Assembly (NCBI GenBank): GCA_020698575.1 | Contig: CM036252.1 | Location: 30,457,206-30,521,205 of the forward strand | DNA: 64,000 nucleotides | Reading direction: 5' to 3' | DNA from: Bostrychus sinensis | Lineage: Eukaryota; Chordata; Actinopteri; Gobiiformes; Eleotridae | Part shown: in pieces, positions 46,105 through 59,419 of the stretch | How positions within the stretch are numbered: the first letter of the stretch is position 1 | Layout of the letters: every line of letters starts with the position of its first letter | The notes under the pieces: generated by a model | What the model was told of the DNA's origin: nothing | The model's input: the letters and a program-made list of their open reading frames with translations, nothing else | The model's database searches: none | Translations under genes and position numbers: made by a program

Positions 46105-47647
46105 ACTTTGAGTTTAGCCCATTGCTCTTCTATTTAGTGTGTAATGAAGCAGTTAAGAGAGTGTATTAGGTATGGAAGGAAAGGAGCAGTGGTTCTGTGA
46201 GACAAGATCATTTCTAAAACACAGACAAGAGGAGAGTTTAAGTTTAACTCACAGTGGGATGAGGTAAAGAGTGTGTATAGGCCAGGGGTGTCCAAACCCA
46301 GGGCCAGTTTTGGGTATGCTAAAATGGGCCTAGAGCCAGCAGTTGTATTATATTTATTATATTTTAGGACAAATTTTTTGAGAATTGGTAAACTTACCAA
46401 ACACGCTTATGGTAATTTAATTTTGGGTTAAGTAATTTTTATGATATAGCCTATAGTTAATATAGTACAGTCTGTCATAAATTCAAATTGAAGTTGATTT
46501 CAGACTAACTAATGAAAAGTTCAGAGAGGCTGGCTCTGGCTTGAGAGTGGTAGACATGCGCAGTTTTATCAAAATGCTGCTCAATGGTGCTAGAGGGCAA
46601 TAAACAATACATTTTATGATAGAAGCTGGGCCATAGGAAATCTCACTCTGTACCACAAATGGCCCCCCTGGTATAGGTGCCCTAAGAAGTTCCTGTAACA
46701 CATTCCTATAGTGCTGGAGATGAATTTCCGTTCCAAAAATTGCCAGTATGCTAAAGGTTAGCAGAATCTGCTTGTAATGACCACATAACATATCTGTTGT
46801 GACATGATGACAGAGAGGAGAAATGCAAGGAGAGGATGATGATGCACTTGATGCATTTCTTTGATGGATAGGCCTATAACTCCAGTTCCTTCTGCCATTT
46901 CCAGGTTTTTCAACTTAGGTAAGCTGAAGGTAAGTGGCACACTGGCACAGAGGGACTACACACATATGCACACACAGGTTGAGACTTCTGTCGAGACTCA
47001 TAAGAGTTCCCTGTGAGATACTGTTGGCTCTAAAAATTCTTACTGTTATCCTGCTGTGACATTTACACTCAAATAATGGTAAAATCAGGTAATCCCTAAC
47101 ATAGACTCATACTGCTATATGGCATTATATATGATCTTAGTTTAGGCTCCCAGCTCTATAGTGAAGGTTAGACTTGGAGACAGAGACGGGAGAATGTGAT
47201 CTATTTTTGAACTGTGTGACTGAGGAGCAGAGTGAACAGGCCTTTCTGGTCGGCCCGCTCTGGGTGTGGCTCTAACTGTAGACTGGGATTGGAGCTGACG
47301 TCACCAAGTGCCTTGTGAGGAACTGCGCTGTTGTATTGTGTTTTCCTTACACATCTGATGTGTGCTCTGACACTCTGAGCTCTGTGATTTTGAATATAAC
47401 TGCTCATGAACATACACCTTTGACAACAGCAGAATGTGTTCTCTGTTGTGTTTTTTTGTGCTGAGTCACCCTACCCTCTCCTGTCAAACCCATTTATTAA
47501 ATGGCTTATGGCTTCATGCGATGTTTGGTGCTCTGATTGGTTGTACGTTTTTCAAATTGCATTGATCCTGAATGACTTCTGTGTATGTTGGTACTGCAGT
47601 GAATTCTGATTGGCTGTGCTTTATGTTAATCCAGGTATTATATTAAC
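46105..47647. other. intronic, mostly unrecognised
   Basis: A solitary hAT-style end, CAGGGGTGTCCAAACCC, lies at 46,284. Otherwise no repeat or gene is supported; long minus-strand frames here lack domain or codon evidence. Confidence 0.4.
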
Positions 47648-48132
47648 ATGTTTTGTAGAGGTGTAACAATACTTTTTGCAAGGATACGTTATGTATCGAT
47701 TAGAATGGTTTCGATACGATTCAAGAACGATATTGGCTAATTTGGAACGATACGATAGGAACATCTTCATATCGATAATTGATATAGCAACTTTTTGCCA
47801 AAAATCATAAAATGTTACTCTCAAATGTAGCATCGTGGCCAGGGTTGATTCCATTATTAAATTATTTTCAACTTTTTTTGTTGAAAATAATTTATTTCAT
47901 TAAAACATAAAGATTACATCCAAAAAGCCATATCTGTTTTTATTTTAACATGCAAATTTATAATATCCTTTTTTTTTTATATTGTCGATCGATATTTCAT
48001 GTATATTGATACACACTTCCTAGAAAACAATATGATTCGATACAAGGTAATGTGTATCGATATAGTTGTACTGTAGGAAAAAAAATGTATTCATCAATAT
48101 AGTTACTGTATCGTTACACCCTTAATGTTTTG
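47648..48132. mobile_element. hAT MITE with exact ATGTTTTG duplication
   Basis: The element is 47656-48124 (469 bp), TAGAGGTGTAACAATAC to GTATCGTTACACCCTTA, flanked by ATGTTTTG (47648-47655, 48125-48132). It is rich in ATCGAT/GATACGAT phrases. Confidence 0.9.
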
Positions 48133-48627
48133 GCGTTTTTGTCAACTTTACATATTTCTCTTTATGAGAGTGGCACATATCAATGTGAGATGTCTCCCAT
48201 TCCGAATGTTTGGAAATGGAAGGGGCTTTCAGTAGGATATTTGGAGGTGATTGGATAAAGCACCAGATATTGCCCAACTACCAAGATTTGTTTTAGCCAA
48301 TCACAGCAACGACTCAGATGACATAGCCAAATAACAAACTGCTAGCAACATTTACACATCTTTTAGAGCGCCGCCATATTGTTTACAATCAATAAGAGGC
48401 ATGTTGCATAGTGCCATTAGCAGAAAATTTTACACTGCCACACTACACCACACCATTTGTTAAACAACCAGTGGGCCAAACTTCCAAACACATAAGCTTG
48501 AGCCTGACAATCGATTTTCGTGAGTTTGAGAATCCATCTTGTGCAAGTTAAAGACAAGAGCATGATATAAGGTTATAAGATAAAACTTTTAGTTTGCATA
48601 AATATGTGCAGTGAATATAATGCAGGT

Positions 48628-48960
48628 AAAGGCACGATGGGGTAGTGGTTAGCACTCTCACCTCACAGCAAGAAGGGCCCGGATTTGATTTCCGGACAGT
48701 CCTTTCTGTGTGGAGTTTGCATGTTCTTCCCGTGGGTGGTTTTCCCCCATCAACCTAAAACATGCACAATAGGCTAATCCTCCAGCTAGGTACTCCTGAC
48801 CAGGACCCTGGCTCAAGATCGGAAGAAGGGTCCCCAGGTGCTGCCACGCAGCAGCCCACTGCTCCTGACAGGTTGCCCCAGCAGCAGTGAGGGATGGGTC
48901 AAATGCAGAAAACGAATTTCCCTACGGGGATCAATAAAATATACCATATCTTACCTTGCC
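48628..48960 (+). repeat. tRNA-derived SINE with LINE-like 3' tail
   Basis: GGCACGATGGGGTAGTGGTT and a B-box-like GGATTTGATTTCC form the head; GTGGAGTTTGCATGTTCTTC is a familiar fish SINE body; the end GAATTTCCCTACGGGGATCA matches LINE 3' tails. Confidence 0.7.
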
Positions 48961-49550
48961 TAAAGTTATACTAGAGGAATGCATTACTTGTTCCTTTTTT
49001 AGAATCTTCGGTTGTGTCTGTTTGTTGACATGTTAGTGCATCAGTGGCGTGATTATATAAATCGCTCATCTGTGCTGGTCATAGTGTCTTTCAGAGATTT
49101 TATCATATAATGCTGTGCCTATACCTCCCTGTGCATATGTAACACTGCTGGTTTGTGCCAAGCGGGGCGTCCAATCCCTCTGTCACACCTGTTACACAGA
49201 GGGGATGCATTAAAGGCTGCAGAGAACTGTGGGGATGGGTTTTGGTTTCAGGCTTTTGTTGGACTTCAGTCTCTGTTTGGACTTCTATGAAAGAGTGCAG
49301 GACTGTGCACATAGTGATCTCAGACTCTGTCACACACAGGTCCAGAGTGTCTCCCAGTGGTGGAGGGGAGCACCCAGCACCCCCCTGACACCAAACTGAG
49401 AGCAGCAGTCACATCAGGGTGCTGAAGGAGAGGCCTCAGTCATATTTACTGTGCACTCACCATATTCAGAACATGTGCTGTACCATTAACTAAATGTTAA
49501 TGTGGATGTCTTGTTAGTGTAAGAAGGGGCTACATCTGGAGCCACATCTG

Positions 49551-49858
49551 CCTCACAGTGACAGTAACTCAGTTGGTAGTGATGCTTGCCCACTAACACA
49601 AAGGTTGGCAGTTCACACCCCGCTGCTGGCATTGCATACTGTCGTGTTCTTGGGCAAGACACTTCACCCACCTTGCCTGTGTGAATGTGTCAGTGTGATT
49701 GAGAGTTTGGAGTGGTCGGAGGAGCCGTAGGCATACAATGGCATCCACGCTTCTGCCACTGAGTGAGAGTAAGGAGTGAATGAATAATGCACCAAACTGT
49801 AAAGCGACTTTGAGAGTCTAGAAAAGTGTTTATAAGGCTAATGCATTATTATTATTAG
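49551..49858 (+). repeat. tRNA-derived SINE (CTTGGGCAAGACACTTC family)
   Basis: Same family as 31444-31745: AACTCAGTTGGTAGTGATGC head, CTTGGGCAAGACACTTCACC, and a tail of GGCTAATGCATTATTATTAT. Confidence 0.82.
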
Positions 49859-50038
49859 AAGCTGTGCTCTGCTGTGTGTGGAGGTCCAGACAAGCCTCCT
49901 GGTTATTAATGACTGTTCAGTCCTGTTCAGTGCTCATAATGACATGATGACACACCACACCACTGTCTCTGAGTGACAGATGAGTGTTTCAGTGAAAATG
50001 CTTGTAATGCTAGAACAGTGGAACTTGTAATATTTGAG

Positions 50039-51439
50039 TATAGACCGTTCTTAGTCACGTGACTTGGTTTGTTGGCGCTGCCATTTTGGATGGCAAAAAG
50101 CCAGTGTAGCTGGCTAGTGATTAGTGATCATGCATAGAAATTGAGTTCATATTTACCACTTTCTACACCGTTTCAATACTTAACGTTAAGTGTTCAGGTC
50201 AGACAGCAATATTTAGAGAAATGTTCACTTGTCGATGCTTAAGACCCATATGATCTGTCAAAATTATGGGTTACCAGCCTTCAACACACAATCTGCTTTG
50301 GAATACCACAACGTTTACAATTCTTTAGTCAATCAATCGACAATCTCACTTTATAAGGGCAGATTTAAAAGCTCACAAGAGGCAGAGAGCTCCTTAGAGG
50401 CATAACAATATTTAGTGGCAGGATGGGTGACAGACGTTTAGTATGGAAAGTGCCCTAAAACAACTGTTGTCCATGTGAGAAGGCAGATAAGAGACGCAGA
50501 TTAGTGAAAAGGCAATATAAATACTTCAATAAAGAAGGCTTTCCGCAGAGGTTTACAAGTCTAAAATTATAAATCAAAATTTAAGGCCTTAAAAAGTGGC
50601 AAATTTGCTGAGATATGGAGAATTAGGATTTATATATGTTTAACCTCATTCAAGCTAGCGGTGACCAGATTCAGAAAGAAACTCCGCGAAAACATAATTT
50701 GCACGGTTATTATTTTGTCAATACAGGCATGATATACATCGTTAGAAAGCTTATGTTCTGTACAAAATGGGAATTAAGTTAACTTTATGCTTAAAATAGG
50801 ACATATGTGTAATTAATGACGATTCCTCAGTATGCCCAAACCGAAAAAACAGACTTTTTACCTTTGAACACTGGTTCTGTCCAAAACCAGTCCAATCCAG
50901 GATTAGTAACCCTCAATCAGTTCATATAAATCCACAAGTAAATATCGAGATATATTTCCATAAAAGTATTCCATGTTGTGAAAATAATCCTGTAATCGCC
51001 ATATCCTCACGCAGAAAAGAACAAATACCAAGCTGTCCTGAACATTGCATTTTCTTTTTCTCTCCCATTTGCTAAATGTCCGTGAAAACATGTTTACCCT
51101 GCTAATAAACCTGAGCAGACAGCAAGAACTGACTTCAGATTGGTTTTTACTTTATTTGACGATTACAGCAGGAGCGATCTTTTATGTGACTTTTTTAAAG
51201 AATAAACTTTGTCAAACAGTGCAACATTAACTTTTTTACTTCAAAAGACAGCTGGCAGATGCTATCACAGATATAGGACACATTAAACTATTTTTGATGA
51301 GTAAAACGAATTTAATTTGTTAGGCTACAGACAGCAGGACTGATCCAAATTGGGCTGTGACAACCGGCTTTTGCCATCCAACATGGCCGCTCTGTGGAAA
51401 TCAGGTGATCAGATGACGCTGTGTGAGAAGGGTCTATAG
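50039..51439. mobile_element. TIR element TATAGACC...GGTCTATA, 1.4 kb
   Basis: The left TATAGACCGTTCTTAGTCAC and CCATTTTGGATGGCAAAAAG are inverted at the right as CTTTTGCCATCCAACATGG and GAGAAGGGTCTATA. The interior is non-coding. The TA-type flanks suggest Tc1/mariner or a related group. Confidence 0.7.
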
Positions 51440-51563
51440 CACTGCTTCTTAACTAATAATGGCTGATATTTGACATTAGAGGTTGAATGATATGGGTTTT
51501 TCTATGGCTGATGCCAATTTTTAAAATAAGACAATGGCCAGTAAACACTGCAGATTTTTTGGA

Positions 51564-52310
51564 CTGATATGTAGGGCTGTCGCAGTGAGACAATTTCCCC
51601 TGCGGTAATTATATGCGACTCAACACCGCGGTGTGCGGTATAGCATAAGCTGATAATAATACCCGAAAAAATGACATGTCCAAACGAATTTTGATTATAA
51701 AAATAGATGGATAATAATAATAATAGAAATATAGTTAAGCCCCTGCTCTAACAAAAACCCGAGTCAGGCACGAGTGACAAGGTCCTTGCAGCGTGTTCAA
51801 CGTGGTAGCTTTAGAAAAACCCACATGTTCACCTTATGTGTTTTGAGAGATGAGCTAAGGAGGCTAGGAGTGCTCCCCGCGGCACTGACTCTATAGAGCG
51901 ACTGTCACACACATACCTGCAGACGAGAGGGCGGAGAAAAACCTCACATAGTTATTGCGTCACCAGGTGAGTGGATCGTCATTCAAGTCTACGGCTCCTC
52001 CTCTAAATAACACATAAGCCCCGTGTCTACTTGGGAAATGGTTAGCTTCAATGAGGCAGTGCAGCTCGTGCAGAAGCCTTTTCTTTTCTTATCATTAACC
52101 CTTCGTTCTCCACTCCCAGCGTCTCTGAGTGTGTATACATACGTAAACATTAAATGCTTCATAGTTTACAGTAAAATTAAACTGCATCCCATTAGTGTCT
52201 CACTAAATGATAAACTGTGGTTACTGCAGTCGCTTGTGCCCTCATGCAGTTGGATTGATAACAGCGTGGTATGGCAATAATGCAGTCACCGCGACAGCCC
52301 TACTGATATG
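51564..52310. mobile_element. hAT MITE with exact CTGATATG duplication
   Basis: The element is 51572-52302 (731 bp), TAGGGCTGTCGCAGTGAGAC to GTCACCGCGACAGCCCTA, flanked by CTGATATG on both sides. It contains CCGCGGTGTGCGGTAT, GC-rich for this region. Confidence 0.92.
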
Positions 52311-52599
52311 TAGGGCCAATTTTCTTAATTTTATGAAAGAAATTATTTTAATATATCCATTTAGTTTAGTAATGCTTATTAAAATGCAAAGAAATGTTTT
52401 CAGGCCGATATAACATGTTTTTGGACGTTTCCTATGTTTCCTACTGCAGTGTAAGATGCCCACATTGCTACAAGATGGTTGGGGAAGCTGTGATTCTTCA
52501 GTCACGTGGTTGCCCGGACAAAAACCATCATTAAAGTGGCATTAAAGGACAAGAACCTATTTGATATTATAAGTTGAAGGCACTGGCTCAGTTTACACT

Positions 52600-53305
52600 A
52601 TCTTGGTGATTAGCAGGCTATAGTAATGTTTATATCACAACATAAAATGTGATGTTTGTCCTGGTGTATGGCATTCACCATTTGACACAAGTTTCAGGCT
52701 TTTACTGATAAATTGTTACAACAAAGGGATATTACCTGATCTTCGTCGTCTTTGTAATGAGGAAAATGTTTTAATGGGATGTTAAAAAAACTACATATCC
52801 CATTGCCTCTTTACTGCTATTGGTAAAGTGTTGTGGTGTTTGTCCCAGCTCCTGAACCGTTCCTATGGGAATGTGAGCTGTGAGGGCCATTGGCACTTGT
52901 CTTTGATTCAGAGCCTTTGAAACCACCACCTCCTTAATTTCACTCACTGATGTGGCTGTTTGTTTGCTTTGTCATTAGCAGCAGAAATGCATGAAAACAG
53001 TGATGAATAAAAGATAAAAGTGGTGGAGTTGGTGTGTGAGAATCAGACCTCTGTAGCTCTGATATGTATAAATAGCCTCAGATCCCTGAATAGACGTGTT
53101 GGAGAATAATGGCAGAGAAAGAGAAGCTACATTGAGATGGAGCCAGGACTGAGTGACATGTTTCCATGGTAACCTCAGTCAGGAGGTGTTTGTGTTCTCC
53201 CACCCACAAACTGGACTCAAATGCACCACGGAGCTCTACAACACCAAATTTATTAAAAAGGTTCTACTGTTATCATCAGTTCAATTGACATGAGGTGTGT
53301 TTGAT
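52600..53305. other. intronic, nothing recognised
   Basis: No repeat family or coding frame is supported in this stretch. Confidence 0.4.
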
Positions 53306-53311
53306 TATGTA

Positions 53312-54499
53312 CAGTGGCAAGAAAAAGTATGCACCCTCTTAGCATTTTTTCTTTATTGTTGCCTTACAACCTGGAATTTATGGATCATTGAACGGTTCAT
53401 GTCAGTCACTTTACATCACTTGACAACAACTATGAAAATGTTTAAAAAAAAAAAATTATTGTGAAGCAAATTAGAATTATGTGTACACAAGTATGTACCC
53501 CCTCGAGTTAGTCCTCTGTAGAACCACCTTCTGAAGGACTTTCAGCTCCAGCTTTTCTGGGATAAGTGTTTATGAGCATGGTTCATAAAATCACTGGGAT
53601 TTCTGCTCATTCTTCATCTAAAAACAGCTCAAGCTCCTTCAGGTTGGATGCATTGTACAGCACTGTTTGAGTCATTTTCTTAAAGAATTATCCTCTGTTT
53701 AGCCCCATCCTTCATTCCTTCAGTTGTGAGCAGTTTCCCAGTCCCTACCAATGACAAATATCCCCACAGCTGGACACTGCCATCACCAGGCTTCAGTTTA
53801 GAGAGGGGGCACAATCAGGTGCTAGGTTTGTGCTACACATGGCATCTTTCATTGATGGCTCATTTTAATTGTATCTGGACAGAGGACCTTCTCGTGTTTG
53901 GCGAATCTTTCACATGTTTTTTGGCAAACACAAAACCTGATTTGTTGTTATTTTCTTCAAGCAATGGCCGCTTTTCCACACAGCCGAGCTCTGTGGAGTG
54001 TATGGTTCAGAGTGGTCCTGTGGACAGATACAGCCGTCTCTGCCGTGGAGCTCTGCAGCTCTTTCAGGGTCACCTTTGGTCTCTGATGAATGCACTTCTT
54101 GACTGGTTTGTGAGTTTTAGATGGACCTCTTGAGGCAGGCTTGGTGTGGTTCCTTGTCTTTTACATGTTGTAATGCTGAATTAAATTGTATTTTGTGGCA
54201 TAATGACAGTTGATTTGCAGTCAGGCCAACCTTATCTAACTATTTCTGTGACTTCTGAGGGTGAGGAACACTGGGTCTCATTTAGGGGCCTCTTTAAAAA
54301 GGGGATACATACTTTTGCACACAAGTTTTTCTGTCATTAATAATTTGCTTCACAATAAATTTGTTTTGCATTTTCACAGTTGTTGTCATGTGATGTTAGA
54401 TGACTGTCATGAACCTTTCAATGATCCATTTAAATTCCAGGTTGTAAGGCAACAATAAAGGAAAAATGCTAAGGGGGTACATACTTTTTCTTGCCACTG
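53312..54499. mobile_element. Tc1/mariner-like element CAGTGGCAAGAAAAAGTATG
   Basis: The termini CAGTGGCAAGAAAAAGTATG and CATACTTTTTCTTGCCACTG are perfect inverts. The left flank is TA and the right has decayed to CA. Longer inverted homology follows (GCCTTACAACCTGGAATTTA both ends). The interior matches a common fish family but has no intact transposase; open frames there are interrupted. Confidence 0.88.
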
Positions 54500-54622
54500 C
54501 ATGACTGGAGGCTTCTGCTTTACCTTCAGATTCACCTACCTTATACTTGATTAGCTTGTATAGGTCTCTAATGTCCTATCACAATCTTGGTACTACAGTA
54601 AGGTAAATTATTACATAAACAC

Positions 54623-55565
54623 TAGGGCTGGGAAAATTATCGCGTTAACGCAGTGTGTTAATTTTTTGATTTAATCGCGTTAATTTCAATTGATGCATCG
54701 ATTAATTTGATCACAACAAAAATATTATGACGACTCTGACAGAGGCAGCAACACGCCACGGGTCTTCCAGCGGGGCAGACGACACATTTCCATTTCCATC
54801 CATCAGGCGTGTTTGAGATGAGCCAGACTTGCACAGTTCCGATCAGTGTCGGTCTGTGCGCAGTGCATGCCAGTTAGATTTGTGTCCGACTTGTTCCCGA
54901 CTTGATCTGATGCCACAAGTGCGACGGTCACTGTGAGATCCAAACGAGACCAGCGCCTGAGCCGACGCAGTTCATCAGGAGCAACTGCGGAGGCTGCACG
55001 GCTCAGTGCATGATGGGAAAACGCTCACCTGTCAGCGGTGAACAGACAGGTGATTGGATCTGAGTTTAGTGCTGATCAGAAATGTAACGCACGACACTTC
55101 ACTGCCCTCCTCTCCTTCTTCCCCCGCCTCTTTTTAAAAAAATACAGACTAAAGTTACAGTTTGGACATGGATAAACCAACACACGCGAGTGGATTTCGG
55201 GCATGATGGTGCATGATCTGAGCCACAAACTGTCCGACTTTAGTACAGGCGTATTTCCCCTCCTCTCATTGCGGCTGTGCACTCTCGTTCACAATCCAGG
55301 CGAGGCACAGTTCATCTCGAATGAGCCTAATTCAACAAGTGAACGAGCTAAAGCAACATGAGTGACCAAAAAGACACATTGCTAAATGGACAATTCTGCT
55401 TCAAATCGTCACCAGACAGCAATATAGACAAAACAAAAGTTATGTGCAGTCTATGCAAGGATGAGTTCAATTACCACTGGAGTAACACAGTTCATAGTAT
55501 TTACACTGTTGATAAAGATAAGATTTATTTCAAACGTTTATTGCTCTTGTACCAAACCTTTTGAC
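54623..55565 (+). mobile_element. hAT 5' fragment with a ZBED-type transposase start
   Basis: TAGGGCTGGGAAAATTATCG opens a GCGTTAA-rich end. At 55,358 a frame starts MSDQKDTLLNGQFCFKSSPD and continues to VMCSLCKDEFNYHWSNT; the C-x2-C after a short start is the first half of the BED zinc finger of ZBED-like hAT transposases. The finger's His residues and the catalytic domain are missing, so it is a fragment. Confidence 0.62.
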
Positions 55566-55689
55566 ATCTGTTACAAAAAATAAGTATTATTATATGTATT
55601 TATTAACTTGGCAGGCTAAGCCCTGAGTTAATATGATTTAAAAATGTTTTTTGAGCATTTTGAATCAATTCAGTTTGATTGAAGCACAA

Positions 55690-56862
55690 CTCCTAGTTCA
55701 CACTGAATACATTACGTGTCTATTATGTGTCCTGTACGACCTCCGCTGAGCTGCAGTATGTGTGCGTGTCTGGCACACATGTCTATTTTTCATAGATGCC
55801 GCAGCCCCCATGCACAAAGTTGAACAGAGCAGATGGAGCCAGAGAGGAAGTCAGACCTGGGACCCTATAAGAGGATCTGGTAAATTTCAGAATAAAAACG
55901 CAGCCTCTCACTCATATTGCTGTAAATATTACCTCTGAACTGGGGACATGATCACAAATGAGATCAGACACCATTAAACCTGAGTAAAAAGAACAAAAAA
56001 GCTTTTGATTTACATAGCTCTCTGTACATGGTTATCACGTGAACTAATAACTTTAGCTTAAACTCACTACTCTCCTGTGAACTCCACTTGGATACACACT
56101 GCACACATAACGCACTCAGGGCCATATTTACTAAGACGGGTGCTAAACTGCGAGTGCAGTGAGAAAATATGCGGCCGCTATTAATGGGGGTGTTGCGCGT
56201 GAATTACTAAGACAAACTGCGTGGCCGGTGACAGGTGCAAACAGATGGGGCGGAACTATTTAAATGGCATCATTGCGTGTATTGTTTTGCGTCATGGAAG
56301 GTGCGGAAGTGGAACACAAACGGAAGCAAAAATTTAACCAAGAAGAGCTGAAAGTCCTGGTGAATAATTTTTTCATCCGTCATGGCAAAAACATCTGCAG
56401 GCGTGGCAAACACTCTAACCCTACGTATTTCTTAATTTCTTCTCCTTCATCTCACACGAATCACAGCAGCCATATCTGTGCAAGATTAGCACGTCCTTCT
56501 CCAGCGTGCTAAATTTATACACTATTTTTGCACGCAAAGTCATGGTGAGCCTTGATAAATAATATTGCGGGCGGTAAATGAATGAATTTGCATTTTCTCC
56601 GCCTTCCATTTTGCGCACTCTGGGAAGAACGCCTCAGTTTACATATTCATTAGGTCATAGGAGCAAAATCTGCATTGCGTTCGCTCTGCTCCTGTAAGAC
56701 ACGCAAATCTCAACTGCGTCTGGGTTTGCTCCAATTTTAGCGCATATTATTCAGTTTGCGTGCACGCAGACCTTTGATAAATCTGGCCCTCAGTGTCAAT
56801 TGGAGTCTGTCAGAATACTGTCGGAGACATACTGCATATGCAATGCATTTAGTGTGAATCAG
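55690..56862. mobile_element. MITE TTCACACTGAATAC...AGTGTGAATC with nested Harbinger piece
   Basis: The left AGTTCACACTGAATACATTA and the right CAATGCATTTAGTGTGAATC are inverted ends. The body matches 58,770-59,416 in the same orientation (AAAGTTGAACAGAGCAGAT, ATTAAACCTGAGTAAA). The nested element at 56,119-56,789 splits it, as the other copy shows. Confidence 0.72.
56119..56789 (+). mobile_element. PIF/Harbinger-type element with Myb-like gene remnant
   Basis: GGGCCATATTTACTAAGA and TTTGATAAATCTGGCCC are inverted ends with TCA on both sides, a 3-bp duplication as in Harbinger. A frame at 56,300-56,400 reads EHKRKQKFNQEELKVLVNNF, the start of the Myb/SANT-like DNA-binding protein these elements encode. 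It then loses the frame. Confidence 0.66.
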
Positions 56863-58560
56863 GTGTGAGAATCTTTCTGTTATATGCTATTCAGAATATT
56901 TTTGAGAAATACTGGTTAATAAAAAAGTAAGAAACCTTACACTTAAATTCTGTCTGTCTTTTTCTAAGACAGACAGAATTTATTACTTTATGAAACTTAG
57001 TATTATTTTTGTCTGCAGTTTGTTTTCACAAATTCTATTTGCTTTCATTAGACTTAACTTATAAATGTTTCTATTATTATTATTATTATTTATTTATTTG
57101 TTAAAACAAATACTGATCTGAGTGACACTGCAGCCTGTTCTTCACAGGGTCCACTCATCCTCGCAGCTTCAGCATAGCCTCTCTCTCAGGTTATTATCTT
57201 AGTCTTTGTTATTAGGAGAAATATAATGCTGATGACAAAGTAATGTTCACTAGATGACCTTGAGTTTACCTCAGAGAATTCTTCTTCCTCATTACTCTTA
57301 ATCATAATTAGGTCTGACTTTATTTATTGGATGTAATTGTTAGCCTGTTTTAGGATGTGGCTCTGAGAACTAAAGCAGCGTGCATGAACGAATCACTGCT
57401 AATGATCAGTGTTTGTGGAAAAGCTGCCAAATCTTAGGGGTCTGCTACAGTTCGCTCCATATGAATCACATAAAGTAAATGTACTTTCACTTTTCAGATG
57501 GTCTCTTGTCAGATCTGGTGTTGATGGTTGGGCAACTCTTTGTAGGATTGCAGTAAAAAGAAAATCCAACAGGAGTTTGTTAATGCTGTTTTCCAGCTTC
57601 TCACATTTTAAGTTTGAATTTTAGTTTGACATAAACAGGACTTTAAAGCATTACATGGAAACATTTTGTGGGTAGCATGTGGAGTAGGTCAGGGTCTATG
57701 GGGGTAAACATTCTACTTTCTAAATATCTACCCATTTTAAAGCATTTTTTTTTTCTTTTTTATGGGAAACACACCATTATCAAATTGTGAAGTTCCATTT
57801 TAATAAGCAGATGTAGCCTGTGTTGGCATACATTTCCTGTAAGAAAGAGAGAGTAGTACACCAGCAGACAATGGGGATGTCCCACTAATGCTGAACTGGA
57901 TGGACACACTGACCCAATACAGTATGGCTAGCCAAAGCCTGCTGTATGGGCTGAACATTCATCTATTTAAATCCTTAACAATAGTTGTAAGCTCTCCTGC
58001 CATTGCAATGTATCGATGTTTTCCTTCATGTGTGGTCATCATCATTTGCCTGGGCCACAGTCTGTGTAGTGTGAGGCCTGAGTGTTTGTATGTTAGTGGT
58101 TTCCTCCCAGAACTGCGATTAGTAAAGGTCACTGATAATGAAACGCAACCAGCACTCCTCTGGATTACTGTGTGTGTGTATGTGTGGTCATGTGCACATG
58201 CTTATGTTTGCACTGACTGTGGCAGTAATGGCTTTCAGCTGCAAACATCTTGTCAAGAATCTGTCTGAATGTTGGCTGGAGTGGAGCACTGGTGTAATGT
58301 TTTTTGCCAGTCAGATCACAGCACAGTGCGTATGATGGCTTGAGCTCACAATGGATGTGCTGCTGAATGAGGTGTCAGAGAATTAGCCGACAGAAATTGG
58401 TGTCACCTGAAGTAGTCATGTGAATAGGAGCTGTTGACAACAATTCACTACTCCACAATCCATCTATTTACTGAGCTGTCAATGGAATTAACACATCCCA
58501 ACACGTGAGCTACATTCCGCACTCAGACATGCCGCCTCAGAACTGACTTTAAAGCTACGG
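56863..58560. other. intronic, nothing recognised
   Basis: A short perfect hairpin (TTCTGTCTGTC...GACAGACAGAA) lies near 56,949-56,980 and an (ATT)n run near 57,072-57,090. No gene or named repeat is supported; open frames here lack domain evidence. Confidence 0.4.
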
Positions 58561-58769
58561 TCAAAAAGCTTCTCACGAACGATGGGTTTGTACAAAATCT
58601 GGAGGTTGTAGACATTCGTGGAGGGGGGCATACTTTCCTACAGCCTTTTTAGGAAGTTGGTACGGCTACCATTCAATTGAGCAACTCAATGCATCTTGAA
58701 GCATTCTTGAGAAAATGAGCTGATTTTCTGCTGTACGCTGGCTGTAGAGTTCTTATGTTCACCCTAAAG

Positions 58770-59416
58770 CCCAATTCACACTGAATCCGTTGCGTGTCCA
58801 TTGCGTGTCTCCGTGTCCGGTGCTCCGTCAGAAATGCGTATCAAGTCTATTTTTGCCGGATGCCGGATCCGTCAGGTATAAAGTTGAACAGAGCAGATCA
58901 AGCCAGACAGGAAGTCAGACCCGGGTCCAGTGAAGAGGATCCGGTAAATTTCAAAATAAAAACGTTTGTGCTGCCTCTCGCTCACACTGCTGTAAACATT
59001 ACGTCTTAACTGAGGACACGGGGTCACAGACGACATCAGACAGCATTAAACCTGAGTAAAATGAAAGTATTTATATACATAGCGTCCTTACCCAGGGTTG
59101 AAGTAATATTTCTGTGACTTTTGGGCTTCAACTGTGGTTAAATTGCCAAAAAATCTCTAAATGAACAAGAGATTGTGGTCAGAGTCAAACGTGGCTTTTT
59201 ACCATACTTTTTACATGCAGTTCTCTGTATACGTGGTTATTATCGTGTGAACTCATAAGTTCCAGCATAAACTTGCTCCTCTCCCGTGAACTCGTGGTCT
59301 CCCAGCTGGCCCTGGTCGGAGACGTGCCGCACACGGAACGCACTCAGTGTGAATTGGAGTCCGTCAGAAAACTGCACCCGAGACGTACTGCACACGCAAT
59401 GCATCCAGTGTGAATC
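58770..59416. mobile_element. MITE, second copy of the TTCACACTGAAT family
   Basis: ATTCACACTGAATCCGTTGC to GCATCCAGTGTGAATC. It is uninterrupted and gives the empty site for the nested element in the 55.7-kb copy (CGCACTCAGTGTGAATTGGA). Confidence 0.72.
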
Positions 59417-59419
59417 TGG

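Noticed and set aside
13735..49858. tRNA genes suggested by A- and B-box-like motifs
   Set aside because: All belong to SINE heads followed by SINE bodies and tails; none folds as a complete tRNA with an acceptor stem.
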